DNA of 64,000 nt from Nitrososphaerota archaeon. Lineage in GTDB: Archaea > Thermoproteota > Nitrososphaeria > Nitrososphaerales > Gagatemarchaeaceae. The stretch spans positions 20,801 to 84,800 of the forward strand of contig JAPCJO010000003.1 of the NCBI GenBank assembly GCA_027886905.1. Direction: 5' to 3'. Every line of letters begins with the position of its first letter. The stretch's first letter is position 1. The position numbers were made by a program, and so were the translations under genes. A model generated the notes under the pieces. The model saw only the letters and a program-made list of their open reading frames with translations, did not search any database and had not been told where the DNA came from. Below are positions 9,268-18,050 of this stretch, one piece after another.

Positions 9268-9310
9268 CGTATTTTTTGCGCCAAACCGTATTTTTTGCAC
9301 TTGATTGTAA
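9268..9310 (-). promoter_or_regulatory. Tandem copies E/E' of repeated promoter element
   Basis: Minus strand TTACAATCAAGTGCAAAAAATACG (9310-9287) followed by partial copy GGCGCAAAAAATACG (9282-9268), 36 nt upstream of start 9232. Confidence 0.75.
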
Positions 9311-9391
9311 TCCGGACGGAGAGGCGTTCGACGGCCAAATTACGAATAGCGTTAGGTTTAAGAAAATCCGAACGCAAGCATACACGTTCGC

Positions 9392-9910
9392 ATGAAACCG
9401 AAGACGGCGACAGCCTCCTTCAGACTGGACGAGTCCGCGCTCGCTGCCATCCAGGAAGACGCCAAGAAGCAGAATGTCAGCGTGAACACGTTGCTCAATC
9501 AGCTCGTCCTGACCTACGCCAACTTCGACCGGCCGATGAAGCGGTTTCGCATGATAAAATTGCCGGCGTCGACCTTCAAACACCTGCTGCTGGCAGCTAC
9601 AAATGAGACGGTGACGGAGGCCGGGCACTCAACCGGGGAGGACGTCCCGAAGACGTACATGAGAGCCAAGTGGGGGGAGGTCACCGTGGAGAACGCCCTG
9701 AATTATCTCAAGATCACTGCCGACCACACCAACCTCTTCGAATACAGCGAGGTGACGCGAGGCGGGAAGGTGAACGTGACTCTATCGCACGACTTCGGCG
9801 CCAAGGGGAGTCTCTTCCTGCAGAGGTATGTCCAGGCAATATTCGAGCCGCTTGGAAAGCCGCCCAGGTTCCTACCCGACGAGAATGCCGTCGCCTTTGA
9901 GATTCAGTGA
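9392..9910 (+). CDS. Hypothetical protein with ribbon-helix-helix-like N-terminus
   Basis: N-terminal TASFRLDESALAAIQEDAKKQNVSVNTLLNQLV resembles an RHH/CopG DNA-binding motif. Confidence 0.65.
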   Translation: MKPKTATASFRLDESALAAIQEDAKKQNVSVNTLLNQLVLTYANFDRPMKRFRMIKLPASTFKHLLLAATNETVTEAGHSTGEDVPKTYMRAKWGEVTVENALNYLKITADHTNLFEYSEVTRGGKVNVTLSHDFGAKGSLFLQRYVQAIFEPLGKPPRFLPDENAVAFEIQ

Positions 9911-9946
9911 GAGCCGCCCCGCCCGTCAAGCGCTCCGAATTTTCCG

Positions 9947-9970
9947 TTACAATCTCTTGCAGAAAATACG
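9947..9970 (+). promoter_or_regulatory. Copy F of repeated promoter element (TTACAATCTCTTGCAGAAAATACG)
   Basis: Identical to the consensus; 44 nt upstream of ATG 10014. Confidence 0.8.
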
Positions 9971-10013
9971 CCCGGTTCAATAGGCGCGCGGCTGCAATTC
10001 TCGCAGGACATCT

Positions 10014-10268
10014 ATGACAAACGGGAAACGGCAGGCAACTGCCATCCTGAAGATACAAGGCATGAGCAAATCCGGACGAGCCGAGAGCTTGAGGCGGTCG
10101 GCCGCCGGGCTGGACGGAGTCTTCCTTGTGGACGTCAACTATATCTTGGACAACGTGACAATTGGCTACGACCCGGACAAACTGACGCTCGCCCAAATCA
10201 GGAGGAAGGTAGTCCCGAGCACCCCGACAACGCTTCGCGCGAAGCTTGATTCACGACGACGGGTCTGA
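10014..10268 (+). CDS. HMA-like (heavy-metal-associated fold) small protein lacking the CxxC motif
   Basis: ILKIQGMSKSGRAESLRRSAAGLDGVFLVDVNYILDNVTIGYDPDKLTLAQIRRKV. Confidence 0.6.
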   Translation: MTNGKRQATAILKIQGMSKSGRAESLRRSAAGLDGVFLVDVNYILDNVTIGYDPDKLTLAQIRRKVVPSTPTTLRAKLDSRRRV

Positions 10269-10277
10269 GCCCATCGC

Positions 10278-11228
10278 TCAAGTTGCCGCTGGTCGAGACT
10301 TTCTCAGCCAAGCCAATGTGTCTCGGATTCCATCTTCGTAGCTCCTTGCAGGATACTTCATTCCGAAGAAGTCCTCGAATTTGCTTCCGTCCAGGATGAG
10401 AGGCTCCTCTGTCAGGTATTGCATTTCCGCGAACGCGCGTGCGGTAGAGTTGAAGAGACCCGCTATCTGGACGAAAAAGCGGCTTGTCCCTGTCATCTTC
10501 GCCTCGAAGCCCATCTGCGCGTAGACGCGCGCTATGAAGTCGCGGACGCGAATTGGCTCTGGTCCCGGCACGTTGAAGTCCTGGCTGGACGCATCGGGCC
10601 TTTCAGAGGCCGCGACCATCGCCTTCGCGGCGTCAGAGATGAAGATGAACTCGTGGATTGCATCGAGCTTCCCATACCAGCGTGCCCGCTTGTTCTTGAG
10701 CGCCGACCGGAATATCCCGTCGGCGACGGAGGCCGCATTGGGACCGTAGTAATCCGGAAAACGCATGATCGCGCAGGGCACCGAGCCCTCACGCGACAGT
10801 CGCATGAAGTCGCCTTCCAGTCCGAGCCTGATTCGGCCTTTCTCGGAGCAGGGATTTCTTGGGTGATTCTCGCCGACCTTCTCTGTCCCGCAGTGGCCGT
10901 AGATGTAGACGTTGCCTGGGAAGACCATTCGCGCCTTCGCCTTGCCCGCCGCGTTGGTTATCCCGCGATGCATCTCGGGCAGGGTGGACCATCGCGAGTA
11001 GGGCGCGTTGACGCAGTTGTGGAAGACCTCTACCCCGTCGAACGCCTTCTCGAGCGTCCCAGCGTCTTCGACCGAGCCCTCGACCATGTCCACCTTGTCG
11101 GGGCTGGCGAAGACCGTACTCGCCTTGGCGGGACTCCGCACTAGCGCCCTGACCGGCCTACCGGAGGAGGTCAGCTCGTTGACTACTGCGCTGCCGAGCG
11201 ACCCCGTGGAGCCCAGCACGAGTTGCAA
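10278..11228 (-). CDS. NAD-dependent epimerase/dehydratase (extended SDR)
   Basis: MQLVLGSTGSLGSAVVNEL nucleotide-binding motif; YxxxK replaced by YGHCG; 316 aa. Confidence 0.8.
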   Translation of the reverse strand: MQLVLGSTGSLGSAVVNELTSSGRPVRALVRSPAKASTVFASPDKVDMVEGSVEDAGTLEKAFDGVEVFHNCVNAPYSRWSTLPEMHRGITNAAGKAKARMVFPGNVYIYGHCGTEKVGENHPRNPCSEKGRIRLGLEGDFMRLSREGSVPCAIMRFPDYYGPNAASVADGIFRSALKNKRARWYGKLDAIHEFIFISDAAKAMVAASERPDASSQDFNVPGPEPIRVRDFIARVYAQMGFEAKMTGTSRFFVQIAGLFNSTARAFAEMQYLTEEPLILDGSKFEDFFGMKYPARSYEDGIRDTLAWLRKSRPAAT

Positions 11229-11253
11229 CGCAAAGCGCCCCGACGTGAGAGAC

Positions 11254-11604
11254 TCAGGCGGTGGCTACGAGCGGCTCTGACGGCCTGCTCTTCCTCTCGA
11301 CCTCGATGGTGCACTTGGTCGCCAAGGCCGCGATCGCTCCCGCAGCCGCTAGCCAAGGCGCGAGGAGGACTCCGACGACTCCCGCCGTGACGGGTATCTC
11401 GAGGAGGGACTTGCCGCTTTCGTCCCTCACAGTGATCTTTGACACGTTCCCCTCGTGGACAAGCTCCTTGACCTTCTTCGTGACTTCGTCCGCCGAGACC
11501 GAGAACTGCTGGGTCCACGTCTTCTTTCCCACTTCGGTTCCGCACGCGTGACAGAACTTCGCGTTATCGACAAGGTTGGCGCCGCAGCTTTGACAGGTAT
11601 CCAT
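11254..11604 (-). CDS. Zinc-ribbon plus DUF4342-like protein with hydrophobic segment
   Basis: MDTCQSCGANLVDNAKFCHACGTEVGKK...VSADEVTKKVKELVHEGNVSKITVRDESGKSLLEIPVTAGVVGVLLAPWLAAAGAIAAL; start at 11604, within the longer track ORF. Confidence 0.75.
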   Translation of the reverse strand: MDTCQSCGANLVDNAKFCHACGTEVGKKTWTQQFSVSADEVTKKVKELVHEGNVSKITVRDESGKSLLEIPVTAGVVGVLLAPWLAAAGAIAALATKCTIEVERKSRPSEPLVATA

Positions 11605-11647
11605 GAGAGTCTCCAGCTCAAAGAGCCCGACGATTCTACTTAAGGGG

Positions 11648-11673
11648 CACGTATTTTCTGCACGAGATTGTAT
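11648..11673 (-). promoter_or_regulatory. Copy G of repeated promoter element (minus strand ATACAATCTCGTGCAGAAAATACGTG)
   Basis: Near-consensus; 44 nt upstream of ATG 11604. Confidence 0.75.
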
Positions 11674-11756
11674 GGCAGAGAAAGATGGGAAGAGACCCGC
11701 GCGAGCCTCCGTCCGGCGGCGTTCAGAGATTCGAATCCGTCGTCCGGTCTCTCGAG

Positions 11757-12200
11757 CTAGCCCTGCTTCCTCTGCGCGTCCCACGCCTTCCAGCGCGAGC
11801 TGTCCGCGAACGGGGCCATCACGTGAGTGGGCTCGATCTTGATGAGGACGCGCCTCACTCCGGGCTGGCGCATCTGGTACTTGTCCTGCCCGAGGTACTT
11901 CTTCGCCAGCTTGTCTATGTGAGCCTCCGCCCCGTCGAATGTCACTTCCTTGACGCGCCCTCGGATGACAGCCATGTTGTAGGGGTTGGTCGGGTCGCAG
12001 ACGTCGAGCGCTATCATCGGGTTCCTGACGGCGTTCTTGTGCTTCTGGCTCCCCTCGTTGGTGTTGATCAGGACGGTGTCCCCGTCGTGGTCCACCCACA
12101 CCTGCGTGACGTGGGGGGAGCCGTCTTTCATCAGCGTGGCGACGTTGGCGTAGACCTTCGCCTCGATTAGATTCTTGACCGAATCAGGAAGGGACTTCAT
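11757..12200 (-). CDS. Pyridoxamine 5'-phosphate oxidase / F420-dependent PPOX-class protein
   Basis: YANVATLMKDGSPHVTQVWVDHDGDTVLINTNEGSQKHKNAVRNPMIAL. Confidence 0.85.
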   Translation of the reverse strand: MKSLPDSVKNLIEAKVYANVATLMKDGSPHVTQVWVDHDGDTVLINTNEGSQKHKNAVRNPMIALDVCDPTNPYNMAVIRGRVKEVTFDGAEAHIDKLAKKYLGQDKYQMRQPGVRRVLIKIEPTHVMAPFADSSRWKAWDAQRKQG

Positions 12201-12484
12201 TCTGTCTGACGACCAACCGTCCCTCGTTATATTGATGACGAGGAGAGCGTCTCAGACCGCCCGAGACCGCGAGTCAGTCGTTGAATATGAAGGCGACCGC
12301 GAGCGCGCCCATGCCGACGATCAGGCCGACCATGGCGCCCAAGGCGTGGCCCTGGACGACGCCGAGCACCAGCCCGACCACCATCAACGCCAAGCCGAGT
12401 ATGGCTACGAGCAAGCTAACGAATCCCAGGCCTGCGACTCTCAGACTGTTTCCCCTACGCCCGCATCTATCCGACCCTTATTAA

Positions 12485-14098
12485 TTATCGCCTAGCCGCC
12501 CGGCGGGACGCGCTCCCCGTCGCGGGCGGGGAGAGCACACCCAGGAGCTTCGCGCCGTCGGGGCTCCCCCACCCCGTGCAGGCGTCCCAGCCCGGGCCTG
12601 CGTCGTACGCCCCGTTCGTGCCGGAGACGACGTCGTAGAATGCTGAGGCGGACGCCTTCTGGTAGAGGAGCGGATTGATGTAGCCGACTGGTTTACCGAT
12701 ACTCTGGTTGATGAGAGTCAGGAGGCCGGTCCAGAGGGGAGCGACCGCGCTCGTGCCGCCCACGGTTATCTGCTGTCCGTCCACGACGACTGTGTACCCC
12801 GTCTGAGGGTCGGCGTCTCCCGAGACGTCCGGGACACCGCGCCCTACCCTCCCTCCCGGGTTTGCCGACGAGGGCACGCCGGCCCCCGCCTGCCAGGACG
12901 GCAGGGCGAAGACGTCGCTCACTCCCCCTCCCGTCGCCCCGCCGCTCGGAAGGTCGTCCCACACAATCTGGCTGGTTATCTTGCCCGCCGCCTCGTTCAG
13001 GTTCGTCCCGCCGCAGCCGAGGACGTACTGGGACGACGCGGGGTAGTCTACGTGCGCCAGGCCGTCGGTCACCCCGTCTGAGGAGCCCCCGTCGCCCGAC
13101 GCGGCGCACACGGTGACACCCAGCGCCGCCGCGTCCTGGAAGGACTGGTCGAGGGCCTGGATGCCCTGGGAGGTCCACTCCGACTCTGCGCTCCCCCAGC
13201 TGATGGAGATTATCGAGGGAGTCCCTTGGGTGCCGTGGAGGGCGGCTTCGACCGCGTCCACGAAGCCCGCGTCCGTGTTGGGGGCGAAGTATACCAGGAC
13301 CTTTGCCTTGGGCGCGTTCGCCCCGGCGACCTCTATGTCGAGGAGGACCTCGGCGTCAGGGCCGTTTGTGTCTCCGGTGGGAGAGTTTGAGGCGCCGTCG
13401 ACGGAGACCGAGGTCACGCTCGGGGGCGCGATGCCGAGGTCGGAGAAGTATGTCTGGATGTCGCTCGGCGAGTATCCGCCGCCCAGCTCGATGATGCCGA
13501 GCGTCTCCCCGGAGCCGTCCTCCCCTGAGGGGAAGTCGTAGAGGCTGCCGACCTGGGTGGGGGTGTATGAGACGCCGGCCGCCGCGGCGGGCCTGATGCG
13601 GAAGTGCGCGCGGGCCTGCGGGCGGTTGTCCAACCCGAGCACCGCGCTGACCAGCGGCAAGAGCTCTGGGGAGAGGTATACGGGCCCTGTGCGGCCGCGA
13701 TAGGGCCCCCTCTCGGGGTGCACGTAGCGCGAGAGGCTCACATTGAAGGCCGCGGAGAACTGCCCGACCGTCCCCGTCAGCACGACGGAGCGCTTCGCCG
13801 GGCTCGCTTCCAGGACCTTCAGGGAGTTGTCCCTGGCGAAGTCACGCACCTTGGCCAGCTCGTCGCGGGTCGAGCCGAACGACTTTGAGAACTCGGACCT
13901 CGTCGGGTAGGACCGCGAGCGGGGCAGCTGGGAACCGAGCCGCTTCACCAGGGAGAGCTCCAGGCTAGGAGCCCTCGGGCGCAGCACGACGATCACGCGG
14001 ATGCCCTCCTCTGGGTCGAGCTTTCCCGAGACTCGGGACCCCTCCAGGGGCTTGCGTTCGCTGCCCGTAAGCGGTGCGCGCGCGCTACGTGACGGCAT
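12485..14098 (-). CDS. S53 family peptidase (pro-kumamolisin / sedolisin-like)
   Basis: Activation-domain-like N-terminus, YTPTQVGSLYDFP, SISWGS, GTSAVAPLWTGLL (catalytic Ser context GGTSA); no obvious signal peptide. Confidence 0.9.
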   Translation of the reverse strand: MPSRSARAPLTGSERKPLEGSRVSGKLDPEEGIRVIVVLRPRAPSLELSLVKRLGSQLPRSRSYPTRSEFSKSFGSTRDELAKVRDFARDNSLKVLEASPAKRSVVLTGTVGQFSAAFNVSLSRYVHPERGPYRGRTGPVYLSPELLPLVSAVLGLDNRPQARAHFRIRPAAAAGVSYTPTQVGSLYDFPSGEDGSGETLGIIELGGGYSPSDIQTYFSDLGIAPPSVTSVSVDGASNSPTGDTNGPDAEVLLDIEVAGANAPKAKVLVYFAPNTDAGFVDAVEAALHGTQGTPSIISISWGSAESEWTSQGIQALDQSFQDAAALGVTVCAASGDGGSSDGVTDGLAHVDYPASSQYVLGCGGTNLNEAAGKITSQIVWDDLPSGGATGGGVSDVFALPSWQAGAGVPSSANPGGRVGRGVPDVSGDADPQTGYTVVVDGQQITVGGTSAVAPLWTGLLTLINQSIGKPVGYINPLLYQKASASAFYDVVSGTNGAYDAGPGWDACTGWGSPDGAKLLGVLSPPATGSASRRAARR

Positions 14099-14157
14099 GG
14101 ATGACAGTCACCGGCCCGGTGCTATGAAAAGGTCACTCAACTTGGAGCACGCGGGCC

Positions 14158-14646
14158 TCAGCTCTCTTCCCCCATCAGCTTCGAGACGTAGTCCTGGAAC
14201 TCCTTGTCGAACGTCCCGCGAGTCCCCCTGTGGATGCGCCTGAAGGCGGGCTGCTTGGTCATCCGCTCGAGGAAGGTCGCCCACTGGGTCCACGTCTCGT
14301 CGTCCATCCACTTCTTCTTGTGGAGCGAGAATATCTCCTCGAATAGCCCATAGCCCAGCAGCAGGTACGCGGTGAGCGTCCGCTCCTCCTCGGAGAGCGT
14401 CGGGGGAGGTCCTTCCTCCTCGGGCGGCCTCATCGCCGAGTCGAAGTCGAGGAGCTTGGCCAACTCGGGCCTCTCTACGAGCATCCCGATATAGTCGGTG
14501 TAGCGTCCCATCACGTTCGCCACGGCCGACTCCTTGGTGGCCCTCTCCTGGCTCCGGAACTGGAAGATGAAGACCAGGAGCGTCAGCGAAATCACGACGG
14601 TCTGGACCACAGAGGCGATTATGACGAGGTCGGTGCTGTCGACCAA
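14158..14646 (-). CDS. Membrane-anchored hypothetical protein
   Basis: N-terminal TM VDSTDLVIIASVVQTVVISLTLLVFIFQF. Confidence 0.65.
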   Translation of the reverse strand: MVDSTDLVIIASVVQTVVISLTLLVFIFQFRSQERATKESAVANVMGRYTDYIGMLVERPELAKLLDFDSAMRPPEEEGPPPTLSEEERTLTAYLLLGYGLFEEIFSLHKKKWMDDETWTQWATFLERMTKQPAFRRIHRGTRGTFDKEFQDYVSKLMGEES

Positions 14647-14726
14647 GGCGGCGCGTCCTACTCGGGCGCGGCCGCTAATTAACAGGTAGGTTCGAACCCC
14701 GCGGCGTCACGGACGGGGAGGGCGCT

Positions 14727-14831
14727 TCAGACGAGAGGCCCGCTCATCAGGGCGACGATCAGGATCGCGACGATTGCCACCGTGCCGCTTGCCAATGCAA
14801 GGAACAGTGTCGTTACTCCGCTCAATTTCAC
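14727..14831 (-). CDS. Possible 34-aa single-TM protein
   Basis: GTG start, VKLSGVTTLFLALASGTVAIVAILIVALMSGPLV*. Confidence 0.3.
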   Translation of the reverse strand: MKLSGVTTLFLALASGTVAIVAILIVALMSGPLV

Positions 14832-14989
14832 AACCTACCCTTTGGCGACCGCTCTGCCCTTATAATCGGGGGAGACGTTTTTCACTTTTGAAAACAGGGC
14901 GGGCGACCTGTGGCGGGGCGCTCAAATTGCGCCCGTTCTGTTAATAACCGGCGAAAGATTCAAAGGCTCAGGCGGAAAACGCCTTTGCA

Positions 14990-15439
14990 GTGAGGTTCCT
15001 GTTGGACGTGGACTACATCGCGTTCGCGGTTCTTATGGGGGTCTTCGGGATAGTCGGGATTACCGCGACCGCCAACGTAACCCCCAACATCTTCGCCGCG
15101 TCGACTTGCAACTGCATACCCAGTCCGGTCGTGAGGCTCCAGGGGCTATCGGTGATACTCCTCGCCTTCAGCCTGGTCCTCGCCCCGGTCGGGTTGTTGA
15201 AGAGGCCGACGGGCGGCCTGAGCGTCCAGAGCACAGCCACCCCGGGAGCGGGCTACTCAGCTCTCTCGATGCGGAGCGGAGGCATCTTCTTCCTGGGCGT
15301 CTCCTTGGTGGTCTTCGGGATAGCGCTGGTGGCCGTCCCGTCGTTCCTGGTTCTCGGCAACCGGCTCCTCATAGGCGAGGGGGCGGCCATGGTAGCGTTC
15401 GGCGTCTTTCTGGCCTACCGTGGAGGGAGGTCGAGCTAG
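14990..15439 (+). CDS. Multi-TM hypothetical protein upstream of the Rieske/cytochrome b genes
   Basis: 149 aa intact ORF with hydrophobic segments. Confidence 0.65.
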   Translation: MRFLLDVDYIAFAVLMGVFGIVGITATANVTPNIFAASTCNCIPSPVVRLQGLSVILLAFSLVLAPVGLLKRPTGGLSVQSTATPGAGYSALSMRSGGIFFLGVSLVVFGIALVAVPSFLVLGNRLLIGEGAAMVAFGVFLAYRGGRSS

Positions 15440-15541
15440 ACGCCCGATGCTCTCCGCCGCGCTCATCTGAGAAATTCGTGCTTTTTCGACAAACCTTTAT
15501 GGGCATTTCAGCCCGGACGGACCATTCGGAGCTGAAGGGCC

Positions 15542-16192
15542 ATCCCGGATGAGAACGAGGAAGGGCCTGACGAAGGCCGCAGGGATTTCATCAAGTACTC
15601 CGCCGTAGCGTCCGCTGCGCTTGCGGTCGTGGGGGTAGCCGCGATAACAAAGTCGATCACGGTCGCCGCCGAGGCGCCGGCGACAGCCGCGGCCTCCGGA
15701 TTCCCGAAGGTCATGATAGCGACCGTCAGCAGCCTGCAGGTGAACGTGCCGGTCACCTTCAACTATCCGCTGGACAACGAGGCGAGCCTCCTGGTCAAGG
15801 TGGGGCAGAAGGCCCAAGGAGGAGTCGGTCCCGACGGGGACATAGTCGCCTTTAGCAATATCTGTCAGCATCTAGGGTGCATCTACGGCTTCCAGGCGCC
15901 GGGCACGTCGCCGCCCTGCGAACCTTCCTTCGTCGCGAAGATACCCCAAGGATACTGCTGCTGCCACGGCAGTCAGTACGACCTCCTCACCGGCGCCACG
16001 GTGATAGGAGGGCCCGCGCCCCGGCCGGTCCCGCAAGTGATACTCGAGGTGGACTCGTCCGGGAACATCTATGCCACCGGGATGAACCCACCTACCATAT
16101 TCGGACACGGGACGGCGGGGTCTAGCGACGTCAGCCAAGACCTCACTGGCGGGGCGCTAGTCTCGGCGACGACCTCAGGGAGTTCTGGCTAG
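15542..16192 (+). CDS. Rieske 2Fe-2S protein with putative Tat-like N-terminus (start codon unclear)
   Basis: Rieske motifs CQHLGC and CCCHGS. In-frame upstream sequence IPDENEEGPDEGRRDFIKYSAVASAALAVVG has no ATG/GTG/TTG start; track start is GTG 15629. Confidence 0.8.
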   Translation: MPDENEEGPDEGRRDFIKYSAVASAALAVVGVAAITKSITVAAEAPATAAASGFPKVMIATVSSLQVNVPVTFNYPLDNEASLLVKVGQKAQGGVGPDGDIVAFSNICQHLGCIYGFQAPGTSPPCEPSFVAKIPQGYCCCHGSQYDLLTGATVIGGPAPRPVPQVILEVDSSGNIYATGMNPPTIFGHGTAGSSDVSQDLTGGALVSATTSGSSG

Positions 16193-16193
16193 G

Positions 16194-17744
16194 ATGGGGC
16201 AAGAGGAAGGGCAGCAGGAGCACAGGAAGGTAGAGGAGGCGGAGGAGGCAGTCAAGACCAGGATGGAGCGTCTGGCGAACTTCATCTCCTCTCGGACAGG
16301 GGCGACCTACCCGCTTTTCCGCCCGGTCCCTGAGTTCTCTCTCAACCCGTTCTACTGGCTCGGCGCTCTTTCGGTGGTCGCCTTCATCATCCAAGGGGTC
16401 ACCGGCCTGATAATGGCGCTATACTACATACCCACTGAGGCCTCTGCCTACACGACGACCCAGTACATCTTCAAGAGCGTCTACTTCGGCCAGTTCTTGG
16501 AGACAATCCACCTCTACACCGCGTACGCGATGATCATGCTGGCATTCATGCACATGATGAGGGGCTACTTCGTCTCGGTCCACAAGAAGCCGCGCGAGAT
16601 AATGTGGATGGTGGGGATGATAATGGGCTTCGTGACTCTCGGCTTTGGGTTCACAGGATACCTGCTCCCCTACACCGTGATCTCCACGTCCGCCTCTGAC
16701 GTGGGGATCGGGATGATGGCGGCGCTCCCCACGCCCATCGCCAACCTGGCGAACTTCCTGGTGGTGGGAACCGGCGGGACCGCTTCCGAGCTCCTGCGCT
16801 TCTACGACCTCCACGTCATAGTGCTACCGGCGGTGCTTCTGGGCCTCCTCGCGGTCAAGATGATGATGCTCGAGACCCACGGGGTCGCCGAGCCCGTCAC
16901 CGGGTCTCTCACGGCGCGGCTCAAGAAGACGCTGCCGATCTTCCCCGACGTCACCGTCTACCTCCTCGAGCTCGCCATGATCTTCGGGGTCGGAATGCTG
17001 CTGATTTCGGCGCTCTTCCCCATCCAGCTCGGGCCTGAGTACACGCCTCAAGCCGCTGCGGCGATCGCGGCCCAGCCTGACTGGTACTTCCTCTGGCTCT
17101 ACCAGATACTCAAGATACAGATATTCGAGACGGCGGGCCTTCCCATAGCTCTCACGTTTGCCTCAGCGGTCTTTATCGTGTTGGTACTGCTTCCGTTCAT
17201 CGACAAGGGGCAAGACCGGAGGATACTCGACCGCCCGAAGTTCGTCACGCTGGGGGCGGTGTTCATCGCGGAGCTGGTGGTGCTCGCAGCCTGGGGTCTC
17301 GTGACTCCGGGCCAGATAATCCCGAACCTCACCGCGGTCGAGGTGCTCGGAGGGACCGCCCTGGTCGTCGTCCTGGCTATCGCCGGGGTTTACGCCGCGG
17401 TCAGGCCCACAGGCCCGATGGCCGGGCCTGCTTCCCCTCCCTCGCCGTCCGGCCCCGCGAGCGGTCCCGTCCACCGCTTCTACGAGGGGAAGTGGATGGG
17501 CCTTGGGATGTCGGCGCTGATGGGGTTCGGAGCGCTGGGCATAGGGATCTCGGTCGACTCCGTCGTGCAGATGGTCGAGTTCGGGATAACGACCCCGATG
17601 CTCGTCCGATTCAGCGCCGCGGCGTGCCTGATGATCGGCGTCGTCACCTTTGCGTTCTTGGGGCTTCGCTGGATGGGCAGGCGGGTGGCCGGTCAGGACG
17701 GCATCCAGTCAAACGAGGTGCGGGGCAAGCTTGGACTCGACTGA
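16194..17744 (+). CDS. Cytochrome b/b6-type protein with C-terminal extension
   Basis: His-bearing TM helices (LETIHLYTAYAMIMLAFMHMMRGYF, FYDLHVIVLPAVL), PDWYFLW motif. Confidence 0.92.
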   Translation: MGQEEGQQEHRKVEEAEEAVKTRMERLANFISSRTGATYPLFRPVPEFSLNPFYWLGALSVVAFIIQGVTGLIMALYYIPTEASAYTTTQYIFKSVYFGQFLETIHLYTAYAMIMLAFMHMMRGYFVSVHKKPREIMWMVGMIMGFVTLGFGFTGYLLPYTVISTSASDVGIGMMAALPTPIANLANFLVVGTGGTASELLRFYDLHVIVLPAVLLGLLAVKMMMLETHGVAEPVTGSLTARLKKTLPIFPDVTVYLLELAMIFGVGMLLISALFPIQLGPEYTPQAAAAIAAQPDWYFLWLYQILKIQIFETAGLPIALTFASAVFIVLVLLPFIDKGQDRRILDRPKFVTLGAVFIAELVVLAAWGLVTPGQIIPNLTAVEVLGGTALVVVLAIAGVYAAVRPTGPMAGPASPPSPSGPASGPVHRFYEGKWMGLGMSALMGFGALGIGISVDSVVQMVEFGITTPMLVRFSAAACLMIGVVTFAFLGLRWMGRRVAGQDGIQSNEVRGKLGLD

Positions 17745-17991
17745 GAGGGTCGCTGTCCCGCTGCTCATGGTGCAGACCGCCTCGGTCATCCTCCTCTGGA
17801 GCCTCGACACGCTGTCGGTGGTAGACCAGAAGATATTCGCCCTATTCCTCGGGGCCGACTTCCTCTCCTTCGGCCTGATGGCGCACCTCTACCTTAACAT
17901 GAAGACCGACTCGAAGACCAGCGGCACCACACTCATGGCGTGGGGGCTCGTGATCCTCATCTTGTTCGTGGCCGGCTTCATCGTCACCTGA
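17731..17991 (+). CDS. Small multi-TM protein, possible subunit of the Rieske/cyt b complex
   Basis: TTG start overlapping the cyt b stop; LDSTERVAVPLLMVQTASVILLWSLDTLSVVDQKIFALFLGADFLSFGLMAHLYLN. Confidence 0.55.
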   Translation: MDSTERVAVPLLMVQTASVILLWSLDTLSVVDQKIFALFLGADFLSFGLMAHLYLNMKTDSKTSGTTLMAWGLVILILFVAGFIVT

Positions 17992-18050
17992 GGGTCGCCT
18001 TCGCGAGGTCAGAAGGGGCCTCTCGGTCCGCACGTGCGGTCTTCCATCGC

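Noticed and set aside
11605-12099. N-terminal extension of track ORF 11254-12099
   Set aside because: Overlaps the PPOX gene out of frame and would bury promoter copy G; start at 11604 fits the zinc-ribbon protein.
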